Origin: CAIUGU01 sp965279735
GTDB lineage: Bacteria > Pseudomonadota > Gammaproteobacteria > Steroidobacterales > Steroidobacteraceae
Length of the DNA stretch: 64,000 nt
Assembly: GCA_965279735.1 (NCBI GenBank)
Contig: OZ257260.1
Location: 682,001 to 746,000 of the forward strand
Direction: 5' to 3'
The notes below the pieces were generated by a model, which was given only the letters and a program-made list of their open reading frames with translations, did no database searches and was not told where the DNA came from. Within the stretch, counting starts at the first letter, position 1. Every line of letters begins with the position of its first letter. This document shows, in pieces, positions 18,135-26,451 of this stretch. The translations under genes and the position numbers were made by a program.

Positions 18135-19085
18135 ATGACCATGGACGCAATCAGCCGACGCGATTTTACGTTCGGTGCACTCGGCGCGCTGGCTCTCGGC
18201 CGTGCCGGAGCGGCGACTAAACTCAACGCCACCATCGGTGGCGTGAAAGTAGGTGCGATCACCTACAGCTTTCGCGAAATGCCGCGGATCGAAGGGCAGG
18301 ACTATCTCGAGACCGGCCTTCGCGGCTGCACGAGCGCTGGCATCGGCGTGGCCGAGCTCTGGGCCACCATGGTCCAGCCCGAACAGCCGCTGCTGGCACG
18401 CAACGGCCAATATGAAGTCGATCCTGCGAACGCCGCGATGGTCAAGGCGCGTGAAGACATCCGGCGCTGGCGCATTGAAACGCCCGCTGCGTACTGGCAG
18501 GGCATCCGGCGGCGCTTTGACGCGGCAGGCATTGAACTAGTCGGCTATTCGCTGACGCTGGCGGACGATTTCACGGACGATGAAATCGACAAGACCCTGC
18601 TCGCTGTGCGCACGATGGGAATCACCGATATCGGCACCAACCAGACGCGTGTGGCCATGGGCAAGCGGGTGGTGCCCTGGGCGGAGAAGCACGGTGTGCG
18701 GCTCTGCTTCCACAATCATTCCAATGTCACCCACGACAATGAAGTGGCCTCCATCGAAAGCATGGAAACCGTACTGGCGATGTCGAAGAACTACCAGATC
18801 AACCTCGACATTGGTCACTTCGTCGGTGCGAACCTCGATCCCGTGGCCTTCATCCGCAAGTACCACGACCGCGTCAGCTACCTGCATCTCAAGGATCGCA
18901 AGCGCGACAACGGCGCCAACCTCCCGTGGGGACAAGGTGATACACCGATCAAGGAAGTGCTGCAGCTCGTCAAGAGGGAGCGCTATCCGATTCCGTGCCT
19001 CATCGAATACGAATACAAGGGCGAACAGTCGCCGCTCGTCGAGGTGGTCAAGTGCATGGACTACATCAGGCAGGCGCTTGCCTGA
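18135..19085 (+). CDS. Tat-exported sugar isomerase/epimerase-like TIM-barrel protein
   Basis: The 316-residue protein has a twin-arginine signal, SRRDFTFGALGALALGRAG, in the first 30 residues. The barrel contains GAITYSFREMP, VAELWATM, LCFHNHSNVTHD, INLDIGHFVGANLDPVAFI, SYLHLKDRKRDNGANLPWGQGDTP and CLIEYEYKG. It is clearly paralogous to the protein at 12894 (same GHF, HLKDRK and PWG blocks). ATG at 18135 or at 18141 may be used. It faces the cytochrome/quinoprotein unit across a shared control region, which points to a joint periplasmic task. The substrate is unknown. Confidence 0.88.
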   Translation: MTMDAISRRDFTFGALGALALGRAGAATKLNATIGGVKVGAITYSFREMPRIEGQDYLETGLRGCTSAGIGVAELWATMVQPEQPLLARNGQYEVDPANAAMVKAREDIRRWRIETPAAYWQGIRRRFDAAGIELVGYSLTLADDFTDDEIDKTLLAVRTMGITDIGTNQTRVAMGKRVVPWAEKHGVRLCFHNHSNVTHDNEVASIESMETVLAMSKNYQINLDIGHFVGANLDPVAFIRKYHDRVSYLHLKDRKRDNGANLPWGQGDTPIKEVLQLVKRERYPIPCLIEYEYKGEQSPLVEVVKCMDYIRQALA

Positions 19086-19181
19086 CGCGCGGCTGATGGA
19101 AGAAGTTGCCCGATAAAGAGAAGGACGTACGCGAGTTTCTGCAAGAAGTCGAAAATCAAACAGCCAGGGGAGATTTGAATC

Positions 19182-21377
19182 ATGAATCGTCAAAGACCCG
19201 GGATCTATCGCACCCATCTCACGCGCCTGTGTCTCGGCCTTGGCGCGCTGACCGCCACTTCCACAGTACTCGCACAGGCCCTTGAAGAAGTGGTGGTGAC
19301 GGCCTTGCGCGTCGAGTCGAACGCCCAGCGCACACCCATTGCCATGGACGTTCTCGATAGCGATGCCCTCAAGGACCAGGGCATCAACAATGTTACGGAA
19401 CTCGCTCTCGTCAGTCCGAGCGTGAATGTCACCGGTTATGGTGGCGGTACGGTGGTGACGATGCGGGGCATCTCGAGTCGTGACACGACCGAAATCGGCG
19501 ATCCTGCGGTGGTCGTCAGCGTCGACGGCTTCTACCAGGACCGCTCCTACGCTTTGGGCCTCGCGCAATACGATCTTGAGCGGATAGAAGTCCTGCGCGG
19601 GCCGCAGGGAACTCTGTACGGCCGCAACGCCACGGGTGGAGCGATCAACATGTTTACTGTCCGCCCGGGCGATGCTGGCGGCTACCTGCAACTGGACATG
19701 GGCAACTACGGTGCCGTCAACAGCGAAGGCGCCGTCAACGTTCCCTTCTCGGACACGGTGCAGATGCGTGCTTCATTCGGGACGCAGTATCACGAAGGTT
19801 ATCGAAACGGCGGATTTTTCGGCAAGATGGATGACGCCAATTCCCGCTCAGGACGGCTGCAGTTTGCCTGGCAGCCCACTGACTCGCTCGAGTTCCGGGT
19901 GACCGGTCAGTTGACAGAGCAGACGGCGCTCGGCAATTCCTCGAACCAGGTTCCATATGTGGTCGATGCAGGGGGCTTCGTCGTTCACAGCACCATTCCG
20001 AACCTTGGTGATTCGCAGAACTTCGTGAAGCCTGCGTATTCGCAGCTCAATCTGGACGACACGGTGTTCCGTTGGGACGCGGTGTACAGGGGTTCGTTTG
20101 TGACAGTCACCTACCTTGGCGGCTATGACAAACTGAAGTGGGATTCCTGGAATCCGGCATTCAACTACAACACGCCCAGCAACGTAGCGAATCCGAACTT
20201 TTTTGCGAGCGTGTACAACCAGACCGAGAAACCAACGACCACCAACCACGAACTGCGTTTCGCCTCAGCGGACCCGGACGCCCGATTTACATGGCAGGCG
20301 GGTGCATTCTATTTCGACAACGAGAATCACCTGGACTCCTTCAATCAGCGGCCGAACGGGACCAATGCCCCCATTCCGGTGATTCACTTCATCTATGACG
20401 TTGAGCTCAAATCGCTGGCGGAAATGGCGCAGGTTGCCTTCAAGGTAACCGACGACTTCAAGATCACGGCGGGTTTCCGGCACAACCAGGATGAGAAGAC
20501 GCGGCAGGGATACATCGGCGCCTTCCAGAACCTGCCTCCGACGCAACCCCTGATCATCAGTCCGAAGAGTGACGTCAACAAGAACACCTATCACGGCGGC
20601 CTCGACTGGCAGCTCTCTCCGGCTTCGCTGGTGTATGCCAAATACGATACCGGTTACAAGGCGGGCGGATTCACCGATATTGCGCAGTACGGTCCGGAAG
20701 AGGTGAAGACGTACGAGATCGGCACCAAGAATCGCTTTCTCGACGACAGTCTGCAATTGAACCTTGCCATTTATCGCAGCGACTATGAGGGCCAGCAGGT
20801 GCAGCAGATTGTGACCGGCGGCGGTGGCCTGAGGATCGAGAACGCCGGCGAGACAAAAATACAAGGCGTAGAGGCTGACCTCATTGCTTCGTCCGACCTC
20901 GGGCAGCTTGAGTTCAACGTCGCTTATCTCGATGCGGAGTTCACCAAATTCGACCTCGCATATGGAGCCCCGAATTTCAACGGCACGGCATGGATCAACC
21001 TGCCCACCGTCAACGTGAACCTTGCCGGCAATCGGCCGCAGCAGGCGCCGGAGTGGACGGTCAGTGCTGCGGTTCAGCATACCTTCGCCAATTTCCTCGA
21101 TGGCGCGCTGACCACACGAGTGCAGACGAAGTACCAGACCGAGCAGTTCTACACGTTCTTCAATCGCCCGGACGACACGCAGGAATCGTATGCGACGGTC
21201 AACTTCCTGGGGACCTATGTGCCCAACGGCAGCTCGTGGCAGATCCAGTTGTACGTGAACAACCTGAGTGACGAGACGGTGTTCTCGAACGCGGGCCCGA
21301 ATGACCGGGGACACGTGTACGCCTACACCTACCAGCCCCCGCGCACGTATGGAGGCCGGGTGAGCTACAAGTGGTGA
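19182..21377 (+). CDS. TonB-dependent outer membrane receptor
   Basis: This 731-residue protein has a signal peptide ending VLAQA (about residue 32). A TonB-box-like stretch (EEVVVTALRVESN) precedes a plug domain with TMRGISSRDT, YQDRS and VEVLRGPQGTLYGRNATGGAINM-type sequence. A 22-strand barrel ends in an aromatic C terminus (GGRVSYKW). It has no STN signalling domain. It lacks the four cysteines shared by the receptors at 48714, 51581 and 60363, so it is a separate lineage. Position after an isomerase-like gene suggests carbohydrate or glycoside uptake. Confidence 0.93.
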   Translation: MNRQRPGIYRTHLTRLCLGLGALTATSTVLAQALEEVVVTALRVESNAQRTPIAMDVLDSDALKDQGINNVTELALVSPSVNVTGYGGGTVVTMRGISSRDTTEIGDPAVVVSVDGFYQDRSYALGLAQYDLERIEVLRGPQGTLYGRNATGGAINMFTVRPGDAGGYLQLDMGNYGAVNSEGAVNVPFSDTVQMRASFGTQYHEGYRNGGFFGKMDDANSRSGRLQFAWQPTDSLEFRVTGQLTEQTALGNSSNQVPYVVDAGGFVVHSTIPNLGDSQNFVKPAYSQLNLDDTVFRWDAVYRGSFVTVTYLGGYDKLKWDSWNPAFNYNTPSNVANPNFFASVYNQTEKPTTTNHELRFASADPDARFTWQAGAFYFDNENHLDSFNQRPNGTNAPIPVIHFIYDVELKSLAEMAQVAFKVTDDFKITAGFRHNQDEKTRQGYIGAFQNLPPTQPLIISPKSDVNKNTYHGGLDWQLSPASLVYAKYDTGYKAGGFTDIAQYGPEEVKTYEIGTKNRFLDDSLQLNLAIYRSDYEGQQVQQIVTGGGGLRIENAGETKIQGVEADLIASSDLGQLEFNVAYLDAEFTKFDLAYGAPNFNGTAWINLPTVNVNLAGNRPQQAPEWTVSAAVQHTFANFLDGALTTRVQTKYQTEQFYTFFNRPDDTQESYATVNFLGTYVPNGSSWQIQLYVNNLSDETVFSNAGPNDRGHVYAYTYQPPRTYGGRVSYKW

Positions 21378-21398
21378 GATGACTTCCCGGGTGAGTCC

Positions 21399-21435
21399 GG
21401 ATGCCGCGATGCCCCTGGCGTCGCGGCATCCTTTT
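21399..21435 (+). terminator. Rho-independent terminator after the TonB receptor
   Basis: An 11-bp perfect stem, GGATGCCGCGA at 21399-21409 paired with TCGCGGCATCC at 21421-21431, is followed by TTTT. It starts 21 bp after the receptor stop. Confidence 0.75.
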
Positions 21436-21443
21436 GAGGTCTA

Positions 21444-21733
21444 GGGAACCTCTGATTAACCTATACGCACTCGCGACGGCGAGTCATTTCGTTCAGGGTG
21501 AGGCGCGCCGACCGCTGTGTACCCGGTGTACTCAAGGGAGAAGCAACGCTGCCATGAACGAAATGAATCCCGTCCCGATAGACGAATAAATAATCAGTAG
21601 ATGGGTTGCGCCTCCAATCGCCCGCTGCGTCGTTACAGCCCTTGCCCATATCGGCATATGGCCTGCGGACTGCGCCTCGCATCAGGCGATTGGAGGCGCA
21701 ACGCGAGTGCGTATAGGTTAATCAGAGGTTCCC
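21444..21733. mobile_element. 290-bp MITE-like element with 32-bp perfect terminal inverted repeats
   Basis: The ends (21444-21475 and 21702-21733) are exact inverted copies starting GGGAACCTCTGATTAACC. Both are bordered by TA (21442-21443 and 21734-21735), fitting a TA target duplication as made by IS630/Tc1-mariner transposases. Inside are an 18-bp inverted repeat (GTTGCGCCTCCAATCGCC at 21605-21622 with 21685-21702) and a 12-bp one (TCATTTCGTTCA at 21484-21495 with 21555-21566). No transposase-sized frame is present, so it would depend on an enzyme encoded elsewhere. The right edge supplies part of the stop codon of the leftward DUF6152 gene. Confidence 0.75.
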
Positions 21734-22146
21734 TATCCTTCCTTGGGTCGAGCGATATCCGTGTACATGCGCGAGCCGTCGGGCTTCGTGATGTAGAAGA
21801 GGGCGCCGCCCTTGTTGCCATCCCGCAGTGGATGGAACACGGCATCGATTGGATCCCCTGCCTTGAGCGTCGACTTCGTCCAGCCCTGCCGGCTCATGAT
21901 GACCGTGCCGCCGCCGCATTCGAAATCCCACAGGCCGACCAGTGCCGCATCAACGCCAGGGGCCGCCTCGACCTTGACGGTCACGTGCACGTGCGGGTTC
22001 ATCCACCTGTATTCAAGTACCGTGCCTTTCACGGCGACGCTCTTGTCCATCTCGAACATGGCGAATGAATGATGGGCGAGAGCAGGCGCGGTCAGCACGC
22101 CAACCAGCGCGACTGAAGCGAGCCATCGGGAAATGTAGGATCTCAT
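21733..22146 (-). CDS. DUF6152 secreted protein, C terminus set by a MITE-like insertion
   Basis: The start at 22146 has GGAG about 11 bases upstream and yields 137 residues with a signal peptide ending APALA. HHSFAMFEMDKSVAVKGTVLEYRWMNPHVHV is the DUF6152 hallmark, with 9061 as paralogue. The stop codon TAG uses the TA flanking the inverted-repeat element plus its terminal base, so the original C terminus may have been longer or different. It is the last gene of a leftward unit with the two proteins upstream. Function unknown. Confidence 0.85.
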   Translation of the reverse strand: MRSYISRWLASVALVGVLTAPALAHHSFAMFEMDKSVAVKGTVLEYRWMNPHVHVTVKVEAAPGVDAALVGLWDFECGGGTVIMSRQGWTKSTLKAGDPIDAVFHPLRDGNKGGALFYITKPDGSRMYTDIARPKEG

Positions 22147-22186
22147 TGCAGTTTCTCCGTCAATGGCCGGATGATCCGCGGCGGGG

Positions 22187-22933
22187 TCATTTCGCAGACA
22201 GGGGGTTGGTAAAGAACTCGGCGCGTTCCTTGTCGAGCGGATCGCAATCGAGAGGTGTCTGTACTTCGTAGAACTTCGGCGCGCGCATGTAGCGGTATGC
22301 ATACGTGTGGGGCGTCCTGAACACCTTGGGGTCTTCCCAGGTGAACGTGACGATCAGCACGTCGCCGTTTTTCACCAACTGGTAGCGCTCGGTAAGCTTG
22401 GAGTCGGTTGTGCGGAAGCCGCCTCCGGGAAGCAGTGTCTGGCCCTTGGTGCCATCGATGCCCACCGTCGTGACAACAAAGGTATTGCCCTCCCAGCGGC
22501 CGACCGAGTCACCGGTGGACGTCAGGTCATAGTCGTCGAGGACCATGTTCTCCTTGCGGTCAAGATAGATGTGCCGCGGCGTGGCGCGCCACTCGAAGTT
22601 GATCAGCACTTCGTGCGCGGACTGGCGGATGTCGATCGGGCGAGGCGAGTCCATGGCGGCAGGCACGCCGATGAAGTAGCACCAGCGCCGGGCATTGGCA
22701 TCTTTCGCCGCCTGATCGGCAATGACGGCCGGTGTGACCGACGGTTGCAGGTTCGCAGGCGGAATGTTGCGGCTGTCGTAGGACAGTTCCCAGAAACCGC
22801 TGATGTTGTGCGGATCAAACGACGCATTCGGCGCTGCGGCGTGCACGGGAAGCATCACGAACAGCGCAGTCGCGATGCCTGCTGCCTGCAGCGAGCCGCA
22901 AACAAGATTCCTGATAGCGAGTGCCGTAGGCAT
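22187..22933 (-). CDS. Secreted protein of the WEGxTxVV family, unknown function
   Basis: ATG at 22933, preceded by AGGAG, gives 248 residues; the longer frame to 22999 would overlap the previous gene. A signal peptide ends VHAAA. Family motifs are TPRHIYLDRKE, SVGRWEGNTFVVTT, KLTERYQLV and VTFTWEDPKVFRTPHTYAYRY, matching the lipoprotein at 8250 block for block. The gap to the preceding gene is 2 bp, so the two are co-translated. The role is unknown; a substrate-binding or envelope role is possible but not shown. Confidence 0.83.
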   Translation of the reverse strand: MPTALAIRNLVCGSLQAAGIATALFVMLPVHAAAPNASFDPHNISGFWELSYDSRNIPPANLQPSVTPAVIADQAAKDANARRWCYFIGVPAAMDSPRPIDIRQSAHEVLINFEWRATPRHIYLDRKENMVLDDYDLTSTGDSVGRWEGNTFVVTTVGIDGTKGQTLLPGGGFRTTDSKLTERYQLVKNGDVLIVTFTWEDPKVFRTPHTYAYRYMRAPKFYEVQTPLDCDPLDKERAEFFTNPLSAK

Positions 22934-22935
22934 CG

Positions 22936-23772
22936 TTACTCCTGCTTGGGCGGAGCCACGCCCTGTGACTGCTTGGGATCCGCCGCATCGCAGTACCACT
23001 CGAAAGCGATCTGCCTCGGCAGGCCGCGTTCGGCAACGATCTCGAAGCTGTGGGGCTTCGTGTAGATCTTCGGATCAGTGAACGTATAACGCATCGTGAG
23101 TCGATTGCCATCGGGCGACAGGCTGTAGCGTTCGACCAGCACTGTCTCAGGCGTGCGGTAACCGCCGGCCGGGACACCGCCCGCCGTCAGGCCGATGGTC
23201 TCGAACACGAGCGCGCCATTTTCATAGTGCCCGACCGAATGGCCGGTGGCGGTGGGCACAAACCGCTTGAGGTCGGGATGCGGTCGGCCATCCATGTACA
23301 CATTCCGTCCCAGCCCCGGGTTTTCCCGCACGATCACGACCTCGTCGCGGTCCTGCACGATGTGGAACGCGGCTGAATTCGGTTCGATGCCGCCAGGGAA
23401 GCCGCATGTGCCGGCAGTCACTACATAGGCTTCGCCATTCTGGTACTTCCTGTTCGGATCCCAGGCACCCGTCCTCGGGCCTGCCTTCTTTTCGCTCTCC
23501 CGCCGAGCCGCATAGGCAGGAGTCAGGGAAGCTTGCGGAATACCCGCAGTGAGGTTGTCGAAGCTCCCGGAGCCCGTCACATCGACGCGTACCCAGGCGC
23601 CGGTCATATCCGGAATACCGGCGGCCGTTTGTGCCGCCATCGCCGATCCGGTTTGCCACAGGGTACCGATCACAACGACAGCCAACAGCGTCATCAGTCG
23701 CGGTTCATGACCCGAGCCGTGCGCACGTTGCGCTGCACGCCTTGCGGGGAGGGACGAGGGGCTGACTGGCAT
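22936..23772 (-). CDS. Secreted protein of the WEGxTxVV family, divergent member
   Basis: The 278-residue product starts at the ATG at 23772 with GGAG ten bases upstream. An unusually long N region (about 45 residues before AMAAQ) precedes the mature domain. Motifs GRNVYMDGRPHPDLKRF, SVGHYENGALVFETIGL, LVERYSLS and MRYTFTDPKIYTKPHSFEI follow the same order as in 8250 and 22187, but WEG is replaced by YEN. Two cysteines sit near CGFPGG and WYCDAAD. It is the first gene of the leftward trio downstream of the LacI gene. Confidence 0.82.
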   Translation of the reverse strand: MPVSPSSLPARRAAQRAHGSGHEPRLMTLLAVVVIGTLWQTGSAMAAQTAAGIPDMTGAWVRVDVTGSGSFDNLTAGIPQASLTPAYAARRESEKKAGPRTGAWDPNRKYQNGEAYVVTAGTCGFPGGIEPNSAAFHIVQDRDEVVIVRENPGLGRNVYMDGRPHPDLKRFVPTATGHSVGHYENGALVFETIGLTAGGVPAGGYRTPETVLVERYSLSPDGNRLTMRYTFTDPKIYTKPHSFEIVAERGLPRQIAFEWYCDAADPKQSQGVAPPKQE

Positions 23773-23818
23773 TGCGGATTCTCCGTAAAGCTTCCATCAC
23801 GCAATCGTGCGACCGGAA

Positions 23819-23832
23819 TGGAAACGATTACA
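23819..23832. promoter_or_regulatory. Repressor-site candidate TGGAAACGATTACA
   Basis: A LacI-style inverted repeat (TGGAAAC/GATTACA) with CG centre lies 47 bp upstream of the gene at 23772, in the 161-bp gap after the LacI gene. Its right half CGATTACA matches 17907-17914. Confidence 0.45.
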
Positions 23833-23933
23833 CCGGCGCGCGGATCGCAATCTAGCGCAACCAGTGTGGACGGAGCAATCCCTGATCTTTCTCGCTGCGG
23901 CGCGATAAGGCGCGACGCATGCAGCTGGCTGCC

Positions 23934-24992
23934 TCAGCGGCTGTCGACGCGTCCCGTCGAGGCCCGTACGATCAGCGAATGCGGCAGGATGATGGTTCGT
24001 GCGGTCTCGGCCGAGAGATCGGCTTCGTCCTGCAGCATTTCTATCATCAGCTGCATGGCCATTTCGCCGATCGCCGCCTGTGGCTGGTAGATGGTGGTGA
24101 GCGGCGGATCGCAGTAACCCGAGAAGCGGATGTCGTCGAACCCGATGATGGAAATGTCGCGAGGAATCCGCAGACGGGTTTCCTTGATGGCGCGTACGGC
24201 GCCGATCGCCATTTCATCGTTCGAACAGAAGACGCCGGTGGGCCTGTCGGTACGGGCGAGCAGCGTTTTCATCGCGGCGTAGCCGGAGGGAGCCGAGAAG
24301 TCCCCGTTGACCACGAGGGCTTCGTCCACCCTCGTTTTTGCCTGTGCCATGGCTTGCCTGAATCCCGTCAGGCGGTCCTTGCTCAAGGGGTTGTGCATCG
24401 GGCCGGTGATCTTCGCGATACGCGCGTGCCCGAGCCGGAGCAGGTGTTCGGTAGCCATGGCGGCTGCGGCGACATTGTCGATGCGCACGTTGGGCAGGTT
24501 AATATGTTCAAAATATTCGCAAGCCGAGACGACCGGGATCGATTGCGACAGATGGCTTTCCGCTTCCTTGAGAATCGAGGGCAACAACGCGCCGAGCAGG
24601 ATGAGACCGTCTGCTTCCTTGCGGGCCAGCATGCTGGCATAGCTGTCGAGCCGTTCCTGGTTACCTTGGCTTTCGCCCAGAAGCACCTTGTAGCCACTCA
24701 GGTGTGCGAGGTTCTCGATGCCCCGGATGACGTTCGAGAAGAACGGGTTGTGGATGGAAGGCACCACGACGACGATGCTGTCGCTCTTCTGTCGCCGCAG
24801 CCTGCTGGCGAGCGCATTGGGGCGGTACCCGGACTTGCGGATGGCGCTCTCGACCTTCTCGCGGGTGGCGGCACGGACAGTGTCGGGGGACGCCAGCGCT
24901 CGGGAGACGGTGGCCACCGATACCTTCGCGATGCGGGCGACGTCGCGAATCGTGGGCGTCTGGCTCGACTTCGTGCGGGTTCGGCGCTTCAT
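23934..24992 (-). CDS. LacI-family transcriptional regulator
   Basis: ATG at 24992 gives 352 residues and places the helix-turn-helix TIRDVARIAKVSVATVSRAL near residues 13-33; the 21 codons before it in the longer frame are not LacI-like. A hinge GYRPNALASRLRRQKS and a sugar-sensing domain (VVVVPSIHNPFFSNVIRGIE, GVFCSNDEMAIGAVRAIKE, IIGFDDIRFSGYCDPPLTTI) complete it. It is divergent from the isomerase-like gene at 25177, with the operator at 25063 between them. A second possible site lies in front of the downstream trio. The effector is unknown. Confidence 0.92.
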   Translation of the reverse strand: MKRRTRTKSSQTPTIRDVARIAKVSVATVSRALASPDTVRAATREKVESAIRKSGYRPNALASRLRRQKSDSIVVVVPSIHNPFFSNVIRGIENLAHLSGYKVLLGESQGNQERLDSYASMLARKEADGLILLGALLPSILKEAESHLSQSIPVVSACEYFEHINLPNVRIDNVAAAAMATEHLLRLGHARIAKITGPMHNPLSKDRLTGFRQAMAQAKTRVDEALVVNGDFSAPSGYAAMKTLLARTDRPTGVFCSNDEMAIGAVRAIKETRLRIPRDISIIGFDDIRFSGYCDPPLTTIYQPQAAIGEMAMQLMIEMLQDEADLSAETARTIILPHSLIVRASTGRVDSR

Positions 24993-25062
24993 TTTTTTGG
25001 CGGGTCTCAACGGGGACCCATTGTTGCGGATGCGCGGTGTGCCCCGCAATGGCAAGGACGTT

Positions 25063-25076
25063 TGACAGCGGTGTCA
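25063..25076. promoter_or_regulatory. LacI-type operator TGACAGCGGTGTCA
   Basis: It differs by one base from the sites at 4278 and 39281 and lies in the divergent region between the LacI gene and the isomerase-like gene at 25177. TTGACA at 25062-25067 overlaps it and could be a -35 box. Confidence 0.62.
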
Positions 25077-25176
25077 GTCGCGCTGCAAGCTGTTTCGCGA
25101 TTGGCGCACGCGTGAAGGAGGAGGCGCTCCGGTGCCGCACTCCGGCTTGCCATCACATCTCTTGCGAGAATCGACC

Positions 25177-26415
25177 ATGATCCAGCCTTTCAAGCCTCGA
25201 GCCATGAAGCTCAGCGTGCTGACCGCTGCCTTGCGCGGACTCGTGCCGGCGGCGAGGCGCGAAGCCGATCCGGATCTAGAGGTAGAAGCCTGGCTTGATT
25301 TCGCCCGCGAAGTCGGCTCGCCGAACATCCAGCTGTCGTGTGCCCTGCACCCGGATGAAAGCGACATCCCCGCCGAGGCGATGCTCGACCCCGTCGCCAA
25401 TACCCTGGACCTGCGCAAGCCGCTCGACCGTGTACGCGTTGCCCGCATCGAAACGGCCATGCGCTCGACCGGAACCGGGTTGTCCGATTTCGCGTACTTC
25501 GACAACATGCTGGTTGCCGATCCCGCTGCCCGCCACCTGCGGCACGAGCTGATGATCCGCGTGTTCGACGCGGCTGTGGCAATGGGAGTCAACGCGGTGT
25601 GCGGTTTTGTCGGCCGCAATCCCGCGCTTGAAATGGATCAGAACCTCGTGATGTTCGAGGAAGTGTTCGTGCCGCTCCTGCGCGAAGCCAGGGCGCGCGG
25701 GCTCGTGTACCGCGTCGAGCAGTGTCCGATGCCGGGCTGGAATGTCACGGACAAGTGGCACAACAACATTGCCTACGCGCCGGGCCCGTGGATTGCGTTG
25801 CACCGGATCTGCGAAAAGCACGGCGTCGGTGACCAGTTCCGCATCCACTACGATCCGTCGCACGCGATTCTCATGGGGCAGGACACACGATCGCTGTTCC
25901 AGTATCTCAAGGACGAAGGCTATGCCTTCCTGATCGACGGTTTCCATGTGAAGGGCCAGGTCATCGATTCGCGTGGCGTCTCCGCGTGGGGCTACGGCGG
26001 ACAGACGATGCAGCGGGGCGACTGGGTCGATGGCAAGCCGGCGAGCGATCCGTCGCTGCAGAGAAACGCATGGAAGAAGCAGGTCGTGATCGCCGAACAC
26101 GAGCTTCCCGGCACGGCCCGCCATGATCCGCTGGCCTATCTGCAGAATCGCAGCGTGGACTGGCTCGATCACCAGCTTGCGGCACGCGAGCTACTGTCCA
26201 TCGATGCTGCACAGACGTACCTCGTTGTCGAACACGAGTATCCGCCGGCACGCGTCGATGACCGGCAGAAGCTCGCACCGATCCTCAAGGGCTCGATGGC
26301 CTTCATCAAGGCGATCGACGAGGCCGCTGCGGCAATGCATGCGCTGCAGACTGAAGTGCTGGCAGGCCAGGGGATCGCGGTGCAGGGAATCGGTCGCGAG
26401 CCCTATCGCTCCTGA
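25177..26415 (+). CDS. Cytoplasmic TIM-barrel sugar isomerase-like enzyme (long form)
   Basis: The protein has 412 residues from ATG 25177; an internal ATG at 25204 is also possible. No export signal is seen. Motifs fit the AP-endonuclease-2/xylose-isomerase-like barrel: NAVCGFVGRNP, YRVEQCPMPGW, FRIHYDPSHAILMGQD, FLIDGFHVKGQVID and VVEHEYP, with several candidate metal ligands (Glu, Asp, His, Glu). The usual family length is 260-320, so this is a longer version with an extended middle (about residues 260-330). It sits directly before a Gfo/Idh dehydrogenase, a pairing typical of keto-sugar chemistry. Confidence 0.82.
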   Translation: MIQPFKPRAMKLSVLTAALRGLVPAARREADPDLEVEAWLDFAREVGSPNIQLSCALHPDESDIPAEAMLDPVANTLDLRKPLDRVRVARIETAMRSTGTGLSDFAYFDNMLVADPAARHLRHELMIRVFDAAVAMGVNAVCGFVGRNPALEMDQNLVMFEEVFVPLLREARARGLVYRVEQCPMPGWNVTDKWHNNIAYAPGPWIALHRICEKHGVGDQFRIHYDPSHAILMGQDTRSLFQYLKDEGYAFLIDGFHVKGQVIDSRGVSAWGYGGQTMQRGDWVDGKPASDPSLQRNAWKKQVVIAEHELPGTARHDPLAYLQNRSVDWLDHQLAARELLSIDAAQTYLVVEHEYPPARVDDRQKLAPILKGSMAFIKAIDEAAAAMHALQTEVLAGQGIAVQGIGREPYRS

Positions 26416-26451
26416 ACGAGACAAGACGAACAACTCGAAGCGGAAGGGGCA

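Noticed and set aside
21601..22068. Open frame running out of the MITE-like element
   Set aside because: It is antisense to the DUF6152 gene, has no transposase motif, and its start lies in the inverted-repeat region.
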